From the IMG/VR virus record IMGVR_UViG_3300036862_000011, positions 1 through 26,143 of that record: DNA of 26,143 nucleotides. One strand, written 5' to 3'. Within the stretch, counting starts at the first letter, position 1; every line of letters begins with the position of its first letter. The DNA is from a virus. A program made the position numbers and the translations under genes. The notes below the pieces were generated by a model. The model saw only the letters and a program-made list of their open reading frames with translations, was not told the origin of the DNA and searched no databases. This document shows positions 6,094 to 14,609 of the stretch, in pieces.

Positions 6094-7538
6094 TATTGCG
6101 CCCTCACCCAATCAGATCCGGTTGACGTCATTCGCATGCCGGTATCGGGATTCATAATGGTTCTGCCTTTATATTGGCGTGGATCTGGAAGCGAATTGAA
6201 AACTTGTTGCTTCTGTTCTGTTGGCGCGGCCGGCTCGCTCGCCTTCTGTTGCTTCCCTTGCAATACCGCGCTGCGGCGCAACTCTGAGATCTGTTTCAAT
6301 CCTTCCAGCTTCGAAACAATTTGCTGTGCATTATCATATTGGCTCGGCAAAAATGGTTGTACCGACGCTCTTTCTGCTGGTGATTGCGATGCGCCCAATA
6401 GTTCATGTGCCACCATTGCGGCTTCTTGGAACACCGCGCCTCTGGCTGATTGTTCTTGCGGCGTATCACCCTTACCAAGCAAGCTTTCCATGCCAGGGCC
6501 ACCAATCCAAGGAAGGTTGATCATCGCTCCCCGTCCTTGGGTGAAAACTTGTGGCTGTTGTTTAACCAATCCAATAGCCCTATCCAAAGTAGAAATACCG
6601 GCGGTTGTTGAATCAATCGTCTTTTGCTGATCGGCCGTGAGCTTTTCTTTCTTGCCAAGTTCGCCTTGTGGCCCAATGATTGGCCGAGCTTCACCAGTAA
6701 CGGCATTGATTGCCATACCCGACTGCGAGTCATATTGCCATCGGCCTTGCTCCTGCGCTTGCGCCGCGCGTTGATTAGTTGCAATCTCGCCAGGCGTCAT
6801 CGTTTTTTGAATGCCTGCTCCGATTGGTCTTCCCGTATAAGGATCTAATGCCGCAATGCTTCCACCAACATCCGCGAAATGCGCCTTTTCCGCGTCGGGA
6901 TTAAATGGCAGCACCTCATAAGAATTATCCTTGAGTAAATTCACTACCATACGTTTCCCGGTTTGCGGATCAGTAAATGTTTTTGTTTCTCGAACTTCCG
7001 GTTTTATCTCCTTTGCCAGATCAAACATTTGCTTTGCGAGAGCAATATCGGCAGGGCCGCCTCTCGCCATCATTCGCTGCCCGAATTGCATATATTTTTG
7101 ATATTCGGATATAGGCTTTTGTTGTGGCGCGGCAACTTCAGTCGGCGCATTCTGTATTGCTCCTGGCTGCATACCACTCATCGATTGCATAGCGCCTGGC
7201 TGTGCAGCACTAATCGGCTGCGCTTGTTGTCCAGACAATAATCCTTGAAAAGCCTTCTGTGATTCTGCTTGTTGTCTCAATTGTTGCGCCTTAAGTGCGC
7301 CTTCAATGTCGCCTTTTTGAGCATAAGCGCCCATCAGTTTTCCGAAATCAAATTGCTGTGTTTGCGGATTGAAGGCTCCTTGCGTCGCCTGCCGCATTGC
7401 TTGCTCATCTTGCAATGCACGTTGCGCTCTTTGGAGATTTATTTGTTCCATCATTTGCGCAAGCGCATTATGCTGTTGCTGCGTTTTGAAATTTTCGGCT
7501 TCGCGATAAGCATCGATTGGCGTATAAAAGTCGACCAT
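6093..7538 (-). CDS. Virion/DNA-ejection-type protein, 481 aa
   Basis: The ATG at 7538 has GGGGAT about 6 bases upstream; the frame's upstream extension to 7550 uses TTG. The N-terminal roughly 110 residues are strongly helical and Gln/Ala-rich (FKTQQQHNALAQMMEQINLQ; GDIEGALKAQQLRQQAES). The middle has a domain with TFTDPQTGKRMVVNLL and SYEVLPF, and the C-terminal part has LTADQQKTIDSTTAGISTLD then a helical region. This layout, a helical N-terminal arm plus central and C-terminal helical domains, is common in unnamed ejection or DNA-transfer proteins of podoviruses. Location supports this role. No enzyme motif is seen. Confidence 0.65.
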   Translation of the reverse strand: MVDFYTPIDAYREAENFKTQQQHNALAQMMEQINLQRAQRALQDEQAMRQATQGAFNPQTQQFDFGKLMGAYAQKGDIEGALKAQQLRQQAESQKAFQGLLSGQQAQPISAAQPGAMQSMSGMQPGAIQNAPTEVAAPQQKPISEYQKYMQFGQRMMARGGPADIALAKQMFDLAKEIKPEVRETKTFTDPQTGKRMVVNLLKDNSYEVLPFNPDAEKAHFADVGGSIAALDPYTGRPIGAGIQKTMTPGEIATNQRAAQAQEQGRWQYDSQSGMAINAVTGEARPIIGPQGELGKKEKLTADQQKTIDSTTAGISTLDRAIGLVKQQPQVFTQGRGAMINLPWIGGPGMESLLGKGDTPQEQSARGAVFQEAAMVAHELLGASQSPAERASVQPFLPSQYDNAQQIVSKLEGLKQISELRRSAVLQGKQQKASEPAAPTEQKQQVFNSLPDPRQYKGRTIMNPDTGMRMTSTGSDWVRAQ

Positions 7539-7540
7539 GA

Positions 7541-8998
7541 TTATCCCCAATTAATGAATTCGCCAGCGCCTTCGGTGCGCTGTGGCTGATTTTGCGCTTG
7601 ATAAGCAGCCATTGCTTGCGCCCATCGCGGATCGTTTTGAATAGCGCCAATGGATTGCGTGTAGGCGGAGCCGCCAAGCCCGCCATATGGTTTGGCATAA
7701 TTCAAATAAGCCTCGATGGAAGGATTGTCATATCCGCCGAATAAGTTGCGCAAATAATCGTAATTGACTATCTCGGAACCGCCCGGAAGTCCACCGGCAT
7801 TGGCTACTCTTTCATAGCCTGCCTGGCGAGATGGATCGGCGAATTGATCCGGAGTCAAAAACATTTGGCTTTGATCGATACTATTAGGATTGAATCCTCT
7901 TGCAGCCAGCTCATTGGCTATCGTCATTCCATGTTCTTGGTGCGCCTGTAATCGCTTTGCGCTCTCGGCATTGTCTCTAGAAATGCCATAGGCAAATAGC
8001 GCCGGTATGACGGCTGCGCTTGCCAGGGCACCATAGCCACCAGTGAAACCACCTGCACCAGCCGCCTCTGCACCAGTGGCCGCGCCGGTTCCTGCCGCAG
8101 TTCCCGCCGTTTCTGCCGCTGGAGTCAATGCAAGCTCACCAGTACCAGCAAGCCCTTGTGCGGCTTGTGTTTCCAATGCGCCCATTTGGCTCGCTGTTAA
8201 ACCACTACCGCCGACGCCACCAATTCCGCCCGTACTTCCGCCCGTGGCGAGGTCATATAGATAGTTTGATGTGCCAGGCGGAGTGCTGCTGAATGTGCTT
8301 CCTAAACTGCTACCGCCACCACCAGCGCCGCCAGAAGGCGCAATAGCAAGCTCTCCTGTGCCTGATAAGCCTTGAGCTGCCTGCGTATTCAATGCACCCA
8401 TTTCGGAAGCACTAAGCCCGCTACCGCCCATTCCGCCAATTCCTCCCGATGCGCCGGAACTTCCGCCTGCAAATAAATCCTTCAGATAATTCCCGCCCGT
8501 CTGCATAAGGCCGGAACCTTGTCCGCCCTTGCCGAATAATCCACTGGCCAATGATCCTAGCGCCTGGTTGGTGCCCTTGCTCTCGCTCATTGCACCCTGA
8601 TACCCAAACTGCGCGGCAGTCGCCGGATTGTTGTAGGCACCCGCGAGACGTGCCTGAAAGTCGCGCTCCTTGTCAAATTGTTGACCCGCATACCCTTGCG
8701 CTTGGTTTTGCAATGCCTCAAGAATATTGCCGGAGCCGAGGAAACCCTTACTAGCCATATTGCGAGTCAAGGCTTGCTGGCCTTGATCAAGCCCGAATTG
8801 ATAGCCGGGAAGTTGGGTAACTAGATTCGGATTGGTTTGCAATCCTTCCAATCGCGCAGCCGCCATAGGGCGATAAGTTCCATATGGATCGGCGTATTGC
8901 TGCGCTGCCTGTCCTGCCTGATTGGCCTGCTTTCCCGCATACCAGTTGGCAAGTGCATTGGCGCCAGTGCCGACTAGCGAACCCCAATCTATAGCCAT
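7541..8998 (-). CDS. Virion/DNA-transfer-type protein with internal repeat, 485 aa
   Basis: The ATG at 8998 has AAGGGA 7 bases upstream; the frame before it starts with TTG. The N-terminal roughly 150 residues carry LPGYQFGLDQGQQALTRN, ASKGFLGSGNILEALQ and QQFDKERDFQARLAGAYNNP, a pattern I recognise from proteins often annotated as phage DNA-transfer or tail structural proteins. Residues about 165-295 are Gly/Ser/Ala-rich and contain a duplicated ~50-residue unit. Near residue 320 an Ala-rich segment (GALASAAVIPALFAYGI) may be membrane-inserting. The C-terminus is a mixed domain with YLRNLFGGYDNPSIEAYLNY. First of the three large ejection-type genes. Confidence 0.7.
   Translation of the reverse strand: MAIDWGSLVGTGANALANWYAGKQANQAGQAAQQYADPYGTYRPMAAARLEGLQTNPNLVTQLPGYQFGLDQGQQALTRNMASKGFLGSGNILEALQNQAQGYAGQQFDKERDFQARLAGAYNNPATAAQFGYQGAMSESKGTNQALGSLASGLFGKGGQGSGLMQTGGNYLKDLFAGGSSGASGGIGGMGGSGLSASEMGALNTQAAQGLSGTGELAIAPSGGAGGGGSSLGSTFSSTPPGTSNYLYDLATGGSTGGIGGVGGSGLTASQMGALETQAAQGLAGTGELALTPAAETAGTAAGTGAATGAEAAGAGGFTGGYGALASAAVIPALFAYGISRDNAESAKRLQAHQEHGMTIANELAARGFNPNSIDQSQMFLTPDQFADPSRQAGYERVANAGGLPGGSEIVNYDYLRNLFGGYDNPSIEAYLNYAKPYGGLGGSAYTQSIGAIQNDPRWAQAMAAYQAQNQPQRTEGAGEFINWG
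8125..8493 (-). repeat. Internal duplication in the DNA-transfer-type gene
   Basis: Two copies of about 145-155 bases lie at about 8125-8268 and 8341-8493 (offset about 216-225 bases). At protein level both read YL-x-DL-(F)A-x-GG ... GGIGG-x-GGSGL-(T/S)AS-x-MGAL-x-TQAAQGL-x-GTGELA. They correspond to about residues 171-221 and 246-293, with a small indel in the Gly-rich part. Confidence 0.85.
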
Positions 8999-9013
8999 GT
9001 CAATTCCCTTCAA

Positions 9014-9349
9014 TCATGGATTCTTTTCCTTCATAATCTTTTGAATCGCTATCGTGCGCCTAGCTTGCTCGCGAGATATTATCTCCACATCCGTCCGCAA
9101 AGCCTTTAATTCCGACCTGATTTCCTTCACATTATCCACAAGCCACGGCCCAAGAAACTCTTGCCTTTCGTGAATTATCGCCACATCTTCTTTTAGCTTT
9201 GCTAGCGAAGAATTCATGTTAATTCCCCATGATCCGAGAAATGATAATATGCCGAAAAATATAAACGCAACGGTTGCCTTAGCGCTACTCCATATCATGG
9301 AGTTACGTTTATCATCTTCCTTTCTTCTTTTAAGGCCCTGTCGTTCCAT
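9014..9349 (-). CDS. Membrane protein with coiled coil, 111 aa
   Basis: A very basic N-terminus (MERQGLKRRKEDDKR) precedes one transmembrane helix at about residues 22-42 (ATVAFIFFGILSFLGSWGI). A long heptad-like region follows (SSLAKLKEDVAIIHERQEF, then VKEIRSELKALRTDVEII). The positive-inside rule places the coiled coil in the periplasm, the topology of an i-spanin or of small fibre-anchoring or superinfection proteins. It lies between the fibre gene and the ejection-type genes, away from the lysis cassette. The SD is poor for ATG 9349; an in-frame ATG at 9298 would drop the basic tail. Function uncertain. Confidence 0.6.
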   Translation of the reverse strand: MERQGLKRRKEDDKRNSMIWSSAKATVAFIFFGILSFLGSWGINMNSSLAKLKEDVAIIHERQEFLGPWLVDNVKEIRSELKALRTDVEIISREQARRTIAIQKIMKEKNP

Positions 9350-9395
9350 TGGTGCATGATATTCTCATTAAATGCCAGCGGCCAGCATGCTAAAG

Positions 9396-10958
9396 CTAGA
9401 GTCTAGCGTCCATATATATGGTTCCATTGGCATTATTCGGCGTCATGAATGCCGGTCTGTTGGCCGTTACCGCCGCATTGTTGACATTAATATTTACAGT
9501 ATCGATCGTCGTTAATGTTGACGCAACGGTTGTCCAGGCAGCATTAACACTGGCATCATTGGTGCTCCAGGATGTTGGGTTATTTACTGTAATAGTTGGA
9601 GCTACGCGCATCGGCACAGGCAAATACATAATCAATTCGCCGGATGTTGTGCCGGTTGTTCTTGCTGCTCCATATCGAGCGGATGTATTGCCGCCGATTA
9701 ACTTAAAATAGCGGCTTGCCTTATTGAATTCTGTTGGATAATCCGGCTGAATAAATGTCGTCGAGCCAATTCCATCTTCTAATTTTACCCGCCCCAGATC
9801 GAGCGTTACATTTTGTGCGGCGGTTCCCTCGGTCCATACCATGACCAGCAGGTTATTAATCGAAGACCCGCACGTGCCGGTAAGCACCGTTGCGTCCGTC
9901 CATGTATTAGCAGATGGGGTAATGCTGCCTACTGCGGTAATGGTAAGATTCGATGCGAGGAAAAAGTTTCCCGCTGTGTATGTGCCCGAAGTCCAATCAT
10001 TAACAACATCGGAAGTTACCGTGTCTGCTGTACCCGTCCATTCGAGAATGGCATAGCGCACAGCTTGAGAGTTGCTTATCCGCAATCGGAAGGACAAGGC
10101 TTGCGATTTGCCTCTGCTATCTCTGCAACTAGCCGTCTCGACTATCTGCGCAAGCCCCATCCGTTGCGCAGCGGCTTGATTCTGAGTCAATCGAATGTTG
10201 AAAGGTGTGCCATTTTCTTGATCGGATTGCTTCGTTATTTGGATCGAAGCGGTTTGTGTCAGCACATACCAGCAATCGAGACAGTAATTATCATCCGACA
10301 CCGACGTTGCGGAACCAAATCCGATTTGATCTATCTGAAATCCGGGATTGACGAGCTTATTCGCGCCAATGATTGATGCGGGAAAATCAGCCCCAACCAG
10401 TGCCCGGAACGCCGGAGTAGTTGCAGCACCGGACGCAGGCCCCGCCAGCATGATATTCGCGTTCTGATTATCGAGTGATAAAGCGAGCGTGCCGGATGAT
10501 ATAATCGGCGAACCGCCAACATCAAATATTCCGGTCGGCGTTGCAGTCAAAGCAACGCTAGTAACGGTTCCGCCGGGCGTTTTTATGCCGCCTGCCGCGG
10601 TCATTACCATGAAACCTGCGGCATGTGTATAAATCAATGTTTCCAGTGTCGCAAGTGTCACGGTGAGAATAATGCTATCCGTGCCGCTCACATCATACTT
10701 AACCGTAACCACGACACTCGCAGAGTCGCGGTTGTAGATACTCATAAAATCCACGTCACGAAGCGTAGACGCGGCCGGAGCTGCCAGAATATCGACATCA
10801 GTCGTCGAATTAAGCAGCGTTAACTGTTTACCGCTAGAGCCACCATAACCGGACGCGGTTTGATCGGAAAAACAAACAACGGCTTGTGGCTGTAGGCTTG
10901 CTACTGCGCCACCGAGAACCGCTTGAAGTTTGCTGTTAACATTATCCAACCGCAACAT
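9396..10958 (-). CDS. Tail fibre / receptor-binding type protein, 520 aa
   Basis: The ATG at 10958 has GGGAG at 7-base spacing; upstream Met/TTG codons lack this. The N-terminal roughly 110 residues form a possible virion-attachment domain. Around residues 115-195 lies a fibre linker seen in many phage tail proteins (GGTVTSVALTATPTGIFDVG; SGTLALSLDNQNANIM; PAFRALVGADFP). Then comes a beta-rich carbohydrate-binding-like domain (KLVNPGFQIDQIGFG; LSFRLRISNSQAVRYAILEW; LEDGIGSTTFIQPDYPTEFNKA), the latter typical of fibre distal modules. A C-terminal domain of about 90 residues is unique and Thr/Asn-rich, and is the likely host-contact part. Confidence 0.75.
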   Translation of the reverse strand: MLRLDNVNSKLQAVLGGAVASLQPQAVVCFSDQTASGYGGSSGKQLTLLNSTTDVDILAAPAASTLRDVDFMSIYNRDSASVVVTVKYDVSGTDSIILTVTLATLETLIYTHAAGFMVMTAAGGIKTPGGTVTSVALTATPTGIFDVGGSPIISSGTLALSLDNQNANIMLAGPASGAATTPAFRALVGADFPASIIGANKLVNPGFQIDQIGFGSATSVSDDNYCLDCWYVLTQTASIQITKQSDQENGTPFNIRLTQNQAAAQRMGLAQIVETASCRDSRGKSQALSFRLRISNSQAVRYAILEWTGTADTVTSDVVNDWTSGTYTAGNFFLASNLTITAVGSITPSANTWTDATVLTGTCGSSINNLLVMVWTEGTAAQNVTLDLGRVKLEDGIGSTTFIQPDYPTEFNKASRYFKLIGGNTSARYGAARTTGTTSGELIMYLPVPMRVAPTITVNNPTSWSTNDASVNAAWTTVASTLTTIDTVNINVNNAAVTANRPAFMTPNNANGTIYMDARL

Positions 10959-11053
10959 TGCGTAACTCCCATACATTTTTTGCTGCAATAGATTTTTTCA
11001 TTTTGGTTTCTTCTGAATCTTTGCGGCCAATCTGTGCTGTACTTATTTTTCTT
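10959..11053 (-). other. Short gap between fibre genes
   Basis: A 95-base AT-rich gap holds the upstream region of the fibre gene. A 19-codon frame starting near 11003 is present but has no SD, and I do not call it a gene. No strong hairpin is seen. Confidence 0.5.
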
Positions 11054-11362
11054 TTAATGTCTAGCCGCATAAGCGAGGATATCCGCCAGTTCCATTTGAT
11101 TAACCGTGAATGTCACCTGTCCCGGCGCATGCGTGATATCAATGCCATTGCCATCGACAAGCGTCTTATACTCGTTTGCCGTTCCGGTTGAATTAACCCC
11201 AAGGATCTGATTAGCAGAGCCCAATGCGGGCAGGAATTGCGATATTCCTTTCTGAAGACGGAAAAACCATCTCCACCAAGTATCGTGCATCTTGTTGGGC
11301 TTCTTCGGATCAATTAAATCCTGAAGCTGTGTTGGTATTGGTACAATATTATTTGTGGCCAT
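11054..11362 (-). CDS. Small fibre-associated tail protein, 102 aa
   Basis: The ATG at 11362 has AAGGA at 6-base spacing, formed by the last codons of the preceding gene. An ATG at 11377 would overlap that gene and lacks an SD. The N-terminal half has LQDLIDPKKPNKMHDTWWRW, an aromatic/basic stretch. The C-terminal half has NQILGVNSTGTANEYKTLVD and GIDITHAPGQVTFTV, a linker repeat commonly found in phage tail fibres. It may be an adaptor or N-terminal section of a split fibre, working with the 520-residue fibre downstream. Confidence 0.7.
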   Translation of the reverse strand: MATNNIVPIPTQLQDLIDPKKPNKMHDTWWRWFFRLQKGISQFLPALGSANQILGVNSTGTANEYKTLVDGNGIDITHAPGQVTFTVNQMELADILAYAARH

Positions 11363-11364
11363 AA

Positions 11365-13908
11365 TTATCCTTGCCATCCACTAATGTCAGGATCGGCAGA
11401 AGTCAGCCGAAATGCGGTATTTTGTGTATGTCTGAATTCCCAAGCGCGACGTTCGCTGGAGCCAAGTTGAGTCAATCTCGGTCGCCGCTTTGACATGTCG
11501 ACCAATCGATATTTGCTGAACGTCGAGTAATCATTGTCGGTATAGCGGATTGCTAGCTTGCCGGACGTATTATCTCCAGTAATGCCTAGAGAGTTATAAG
11601 CCTTGGGCGTAAGCGCCCCGAAGTCCTCTCTCTCTGTGCGCACATGCACATCAATCGGTGCGCCGACATCCTGGTAGAGATCTGTATCTAGTCTATACAC
11701 ATCGCCTGTCACTTCGTCCAGGATTAAATCCTCTGTCGGACTTCTGGCATAATAAGCACCAGGGAAGTAGGATGACGAATAAAATACTGCCGTCACCGTT
11801 CCCGTAATGGCACCGCTAACAGCCGTATCCGGCTGATAGCTGAATTGTGTTGAAGCATGCGCCGTCGGATCGTAGCGAAGATTGAATGAACCGTTAACAG
11901 TAGTCGGCGTAGCGCCAGCAATGACAACCGGATCGCCATCGCTTTGGCCATGCGGCAAAGGCATTGTCACCAGAATGGAACCGTCTGTTTGCACGGCAAT
12001 CGTACTGACAGTCGCCGCAGGAAATGCCGTCAGCTTATTGTCGGTTCCCCAATGCGTCATCATCTCATCGTAGACAAAGGTAATGATCGAAGTTTTCAGC
12101 GTGAGTCGATAGAAGACGTGTCCATTGAAGCGTACGACGAATGCGAAGATTGTCGCTAGATCATCACCATCGAGCACCCTGTCAACCCACGGCGTAGAAA
12201 CTTGCTTCGGGGATATCCCTTCAAACTTCATGACGCTTCTGCCCTTTTGCTTATGCTGACTCATGAAGTAAATCGTATTATCGCTATAGGCGATACTCGC
12301 GGCTGAGGCGCAGCCTACTTCTAACAGGGCATTCGGTACTTTAGCAAGAGGCGAGCCGGTTGCATTCCCTGCATCATAGAAAAATTCGATAGATGTTTCC
12401 TTGAAGGCAATGATCGTATCGAGTTGGCGTGCGATGGCGACGCCAGCATCAGCTTCCGCATTGGCGCTAATGAAATTCAACGCATTCCATGAAAGCGGAT
12501 TAAGGACATCGCTTCCATAGATGACACCAGCGGAATCCATCACATAGATGGTTCCGTCAAGATAGGCGGCACCATAGACAGTCGTCGCCGGATAATCGGC
12601 GTCCGTTACCTTTGTGATGGATGTGCCATCCCAAACCCATGCGTCTTTCGTGCTTTTGATGAACGCCTTTGGCGGCGTCGCGCCATTGCGCGGAATCAAT
12701 GCGACCTGGACTGGAAGGCAATTTTGCGTTGGTGTTGTTAATGCGGTAGTCGTCGCCGAGCCCGTAGAAGCGAAGTGTAGTTCCGATACGGCGGTTCCAT
12801 TTCCCTTGATTCCAGGGCCGATATACATCGTATTGTTATGCACCGTATGGCTAGCCTGCGCTCTAGCCGTCCACCCTGCCGCAGCCGTCACACTAGAGAA
12901 TGTACTTCCATCCGTCGAACTATAGACATCATCATCAACCGCCGTCATGCCGAGATTGGTAGCGCCCCCCGCAATCCATACTTTATTGTTGTACACCCAC
13001 GCGTGCGTATATTGTCGATCAGTGAAACCTGGCGCGGTATTTAATAATGCCCAAGTAACCCCATTGTCAGTTGAACGCCAGACATCATTGCGAACAGTTA
13101 CGGTGCCATCAAGACCCGCAATGATTAAAAGATTCCCCAAGAAGCTTACGAATTGACAGCGCGTTAGATTGCCAATCCCTGCTATGCCACCATTAATTGA
13201 TGACCATGTAGAGCCATTCGTTGATGCCCATATCTGCGGCGCAGCATTATTGACAGTAAGCAGCGCATACAACGTGCTGTTATGGATTATTAAACATTCT
13301 CCACCTCTTGTTCCACTTCCTACAATATCAGCGGTATTGTTTACCCAAGAAACCCCATCGGCGCTAGACCAAACGGCACGAGAATTTAATAGGACATAGA
13401 TTCTTCCACCTAACGATACAGCGCAATTCTGCGCAGAAAGAAGCGAGCCGACAAAAGGCGCGACAGCAAGAATAGTGTTCCACGTGGAACCATTATCAGT
13501 CGATTTATAGACTGATATGTTGGTATCTAAATTGTCTTTACCGCCTATGTGATATAAATTCCCAAGATGGGAAACCATGTAGCCGGATTTAGTCGTTCCA
13601 GGGCCATCATTATTTGTTGGTTTTGGCGGAGCAGTCGCGGAAGTCCAACTTGTACCTGCCGCGAATGGCTGTAGATTGCTATAGAGCGTGTCATTCTTGA
13701 TGAATAATGCTTCGCCATTGTAAGTCGTCGCGCCCTGTCCGCAGCCCGCGCCAAGTGCGTTCTGTATGGCTATTCCGGCGCGCTTGATGACCATTTGTCC
13801 AAGCGGGCCATTCTCTGAATAACAATTCGTGAGTCTGCCATCACGAGAAGCAATTGCATCTCTCGCCAGAAATGGAATCGTTAGCGGTCTACGTTGTCCG
13901 GGCATCAT
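11365..13908 (-). CDS. P22 gp10-like tail accessory factor with inserted propeller-like domain, 847 aa
   Basis: The core resembles P22 gp10, the hexameric portal-closing factor. Its N-terminus reads RRPLTIPFLARDAIASRDGR and CYSENGPLGQMVIKRAGI. The middle has YLDGTIYVMDSAGVIYGSDV and RQLDTIIAFKETSIEFFYDA. The C-terminus has LAIRYTDNDYSTFSKYRLVD and SSERRAWEFRHTQN. Between about residues 110 and 390 are five Asp-box/BNR-like motifs about 47 residues apart: STDNGSTW, SADGVSW, STNGSTW, STDNGVTW, STDGSTF. A second inserted segment near 630-710 (LPHGQSDGDPVVIAGATPTT) resembles a small beta domain of many phage tail proteins. It is much longer than gp10 (about 470 residues). ATG 13905 is an equally possible start with better SD spacing. 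Confidence 0.75.
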   Translation of the reverse strand: MMPGQRRPLTIPFLARDAIASRDGRLTNCYSENGPLGQMVIKRAGIAIQNALGAGCGQGATTYNGEALFIKNDTLYSNLQPFAAGTSWTSATAPPKPTNNDGPGTTKSGYMVSHLGNLYHIGGKDNLDTNISVYKSTDNGSTWNTILAVAPFVGSLLSAQNCAVSLGGRIYVLLNSRAVWSSADGVSWVNNTADIVGSGTRGGECLIIHNSTLYALLTVNNAAPQIWASTNGSTWSSINGGIAGIGNLTRCQFVSFLGNLLIIAGLDGTVTVRNDVWRSTDNGVTWALLNTAPGFTDRQYTHAWVYNNKVWIAGGATNLGMTAVDDDVYSSTDGSTFSSVTAAAGWTARAQASHTVHNNTMYIGPGIKGNGTAVSELHFASTGSATTTALTTPTQNCLPVQVALIPRNGATPPKAFIKSTKDAWVWDGTSITKVTDADYPATTVYGAAYLDGTIYVMDSAGVIYGSDVLNPLSWNALNFISANAEADAGVAIARQLDTIIAFKETSIEFFYDAGNATGSPLAKVPNALLEVGCASAASIAYSDNTIYFMSQHKQKGRSVMKFEGISPKQVSTPWVDRVLDGDDLATIFAFVVRFNGHVFYRLTLKTSIITFVYDEMMTHWGTDNKLTAFPAATVSTIAVQTDGSILVTMPLPHGQSDGDPVVIAGATPTTVNGSFNLRYDPTAHASTQFSYQPDTAVSGAITGTVTAVFYSSSYFPGAYYARSPTEDLILDEVTGDVYRLDTDLYQDVGAPIDVHVRTEREDFGALTPKAYNSLGITGDNTSGKLAIRYTDNDYSTFSKYRLVDMSKRRPRLTQLGSSERRAWEFRHTQNTAFRLTSADPDISGWQG

Positions 13909-14600
13909 GGACCTCGCAGAATATTTCCATATCGAGATCTGATCATCCCGCTAACTTCAAGCTGAACTTCATTCGTGCGCTGGCTGTTTCTTCGCTTTAC
14001 CGCAGCCAGAGACATTCGCGCATCTTCGCGCATCTGATCAGTGAGAATCCCGCCCTCAGCCGAATAATAAACAGCGAAATTATCGATCAAGGCTTTGCGA
14101 TAACCGGCAGGCAATGAAACGGTTGTCGTAGCCGAGGCGAATTCAGTTAGCTGGAGCGCTACCGTAAGGAACAATTCGCCCGATGCAGGATTTGGCCAGA
14201 GATGCAATACGCCCAATGGATAAGCCATGTCATACCAAAGCAGATAGGGTTGACCGACTTCGGTCTTTGTCGGCAAGACATCCCATTCTTGCTTTTGCAC
14301 TATTTTGAGCACCGGATAATCAATGCTATTAACGCGAAAGTAAGCGCTGAGAATCCGCTCAGGGCGCGTCACATTCAATGCGCCGCCGGAGCCGATGGTA
14401 TAAGACGTTGCGCCAGTCAAAGTCAGCGCGGTCAGCTCTTTCTCTTCGTAGAGCGTAATCTTCTCAGCATTCCATTCATCAATCATCGCATTAAGTGCAA
14501 GCAAGCCATTGGCAAGCTGCGTTGCATCGGCAGTCGAATCGATGTCGATAATGCGAAGACGGCGCATCCCAGCGTTGATAATGTCTGAAGCTAGAGCCAT
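13905..14600 (-). CDS. P22 gp4-like head-to-tail adaptor, 231 aa
   Basis: The N-terminal ASDIINAGMRRLRIIDIDST, then QLANGLLALNAMIDEWNAEK, matches the pattern of P22-type gp4 tail accessory factors and related gp11-like adaptors. These bind below the portal after packaging and stabilise packaged DNA. The middle carries YTIGSGGALNVTRPERILSA. The C-terminal helix (ALIDNFAVYYSAEGG, then MREDARMSLAAVKRRNS) is basic. It is longer than P22 gp4 (166 residues). AAGGA precedes the ATG at 7 bases. The stop overlaps the gp10-like start by 4 bases, consistent with sequential binding of the two factors. Confidence 0.82.
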   Translation of the reverse strand: MALASDIINAGMRRLRIIDIDSTADATQLANGLLALNAMIDEWNAEKITLYEEKELTALTLTGATSYTIGSGGALNVTRPERILSAYFRVNSIDYPVLKIVQKQEWDVLPTKTEVGQPYLLWYDMAYPLGVLHLWPNPASGELFLTVALQLTEFASATTTVSLPAGYRKALIDNFAVYYSAEGGILTDQMREDARMSLAAVKRRNSQRTNEVQLEVSGMIRSRYGNILRGP

Positions 14601-14609
14601 GATGATTCC

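Noticed and set aside
5911-6630. 239-codon + strand frame
   Set aside because: Fully antisense to two overlapping late genes; Cys/Ser-rich composition, no SD and no recognisable domain.
9813-10376. 187-codon + strand frame opposite the fibre gene
   Set aside because: Cys/Arg-rich composition typical of an antisense shadow; overlaps recognised fibre motifs.
10949-11005. 19-codon minus frame MKKSIAAKNV...
   Set aside because: No SD and no relation to a known peptide; probably chance in an AT-rich gap.
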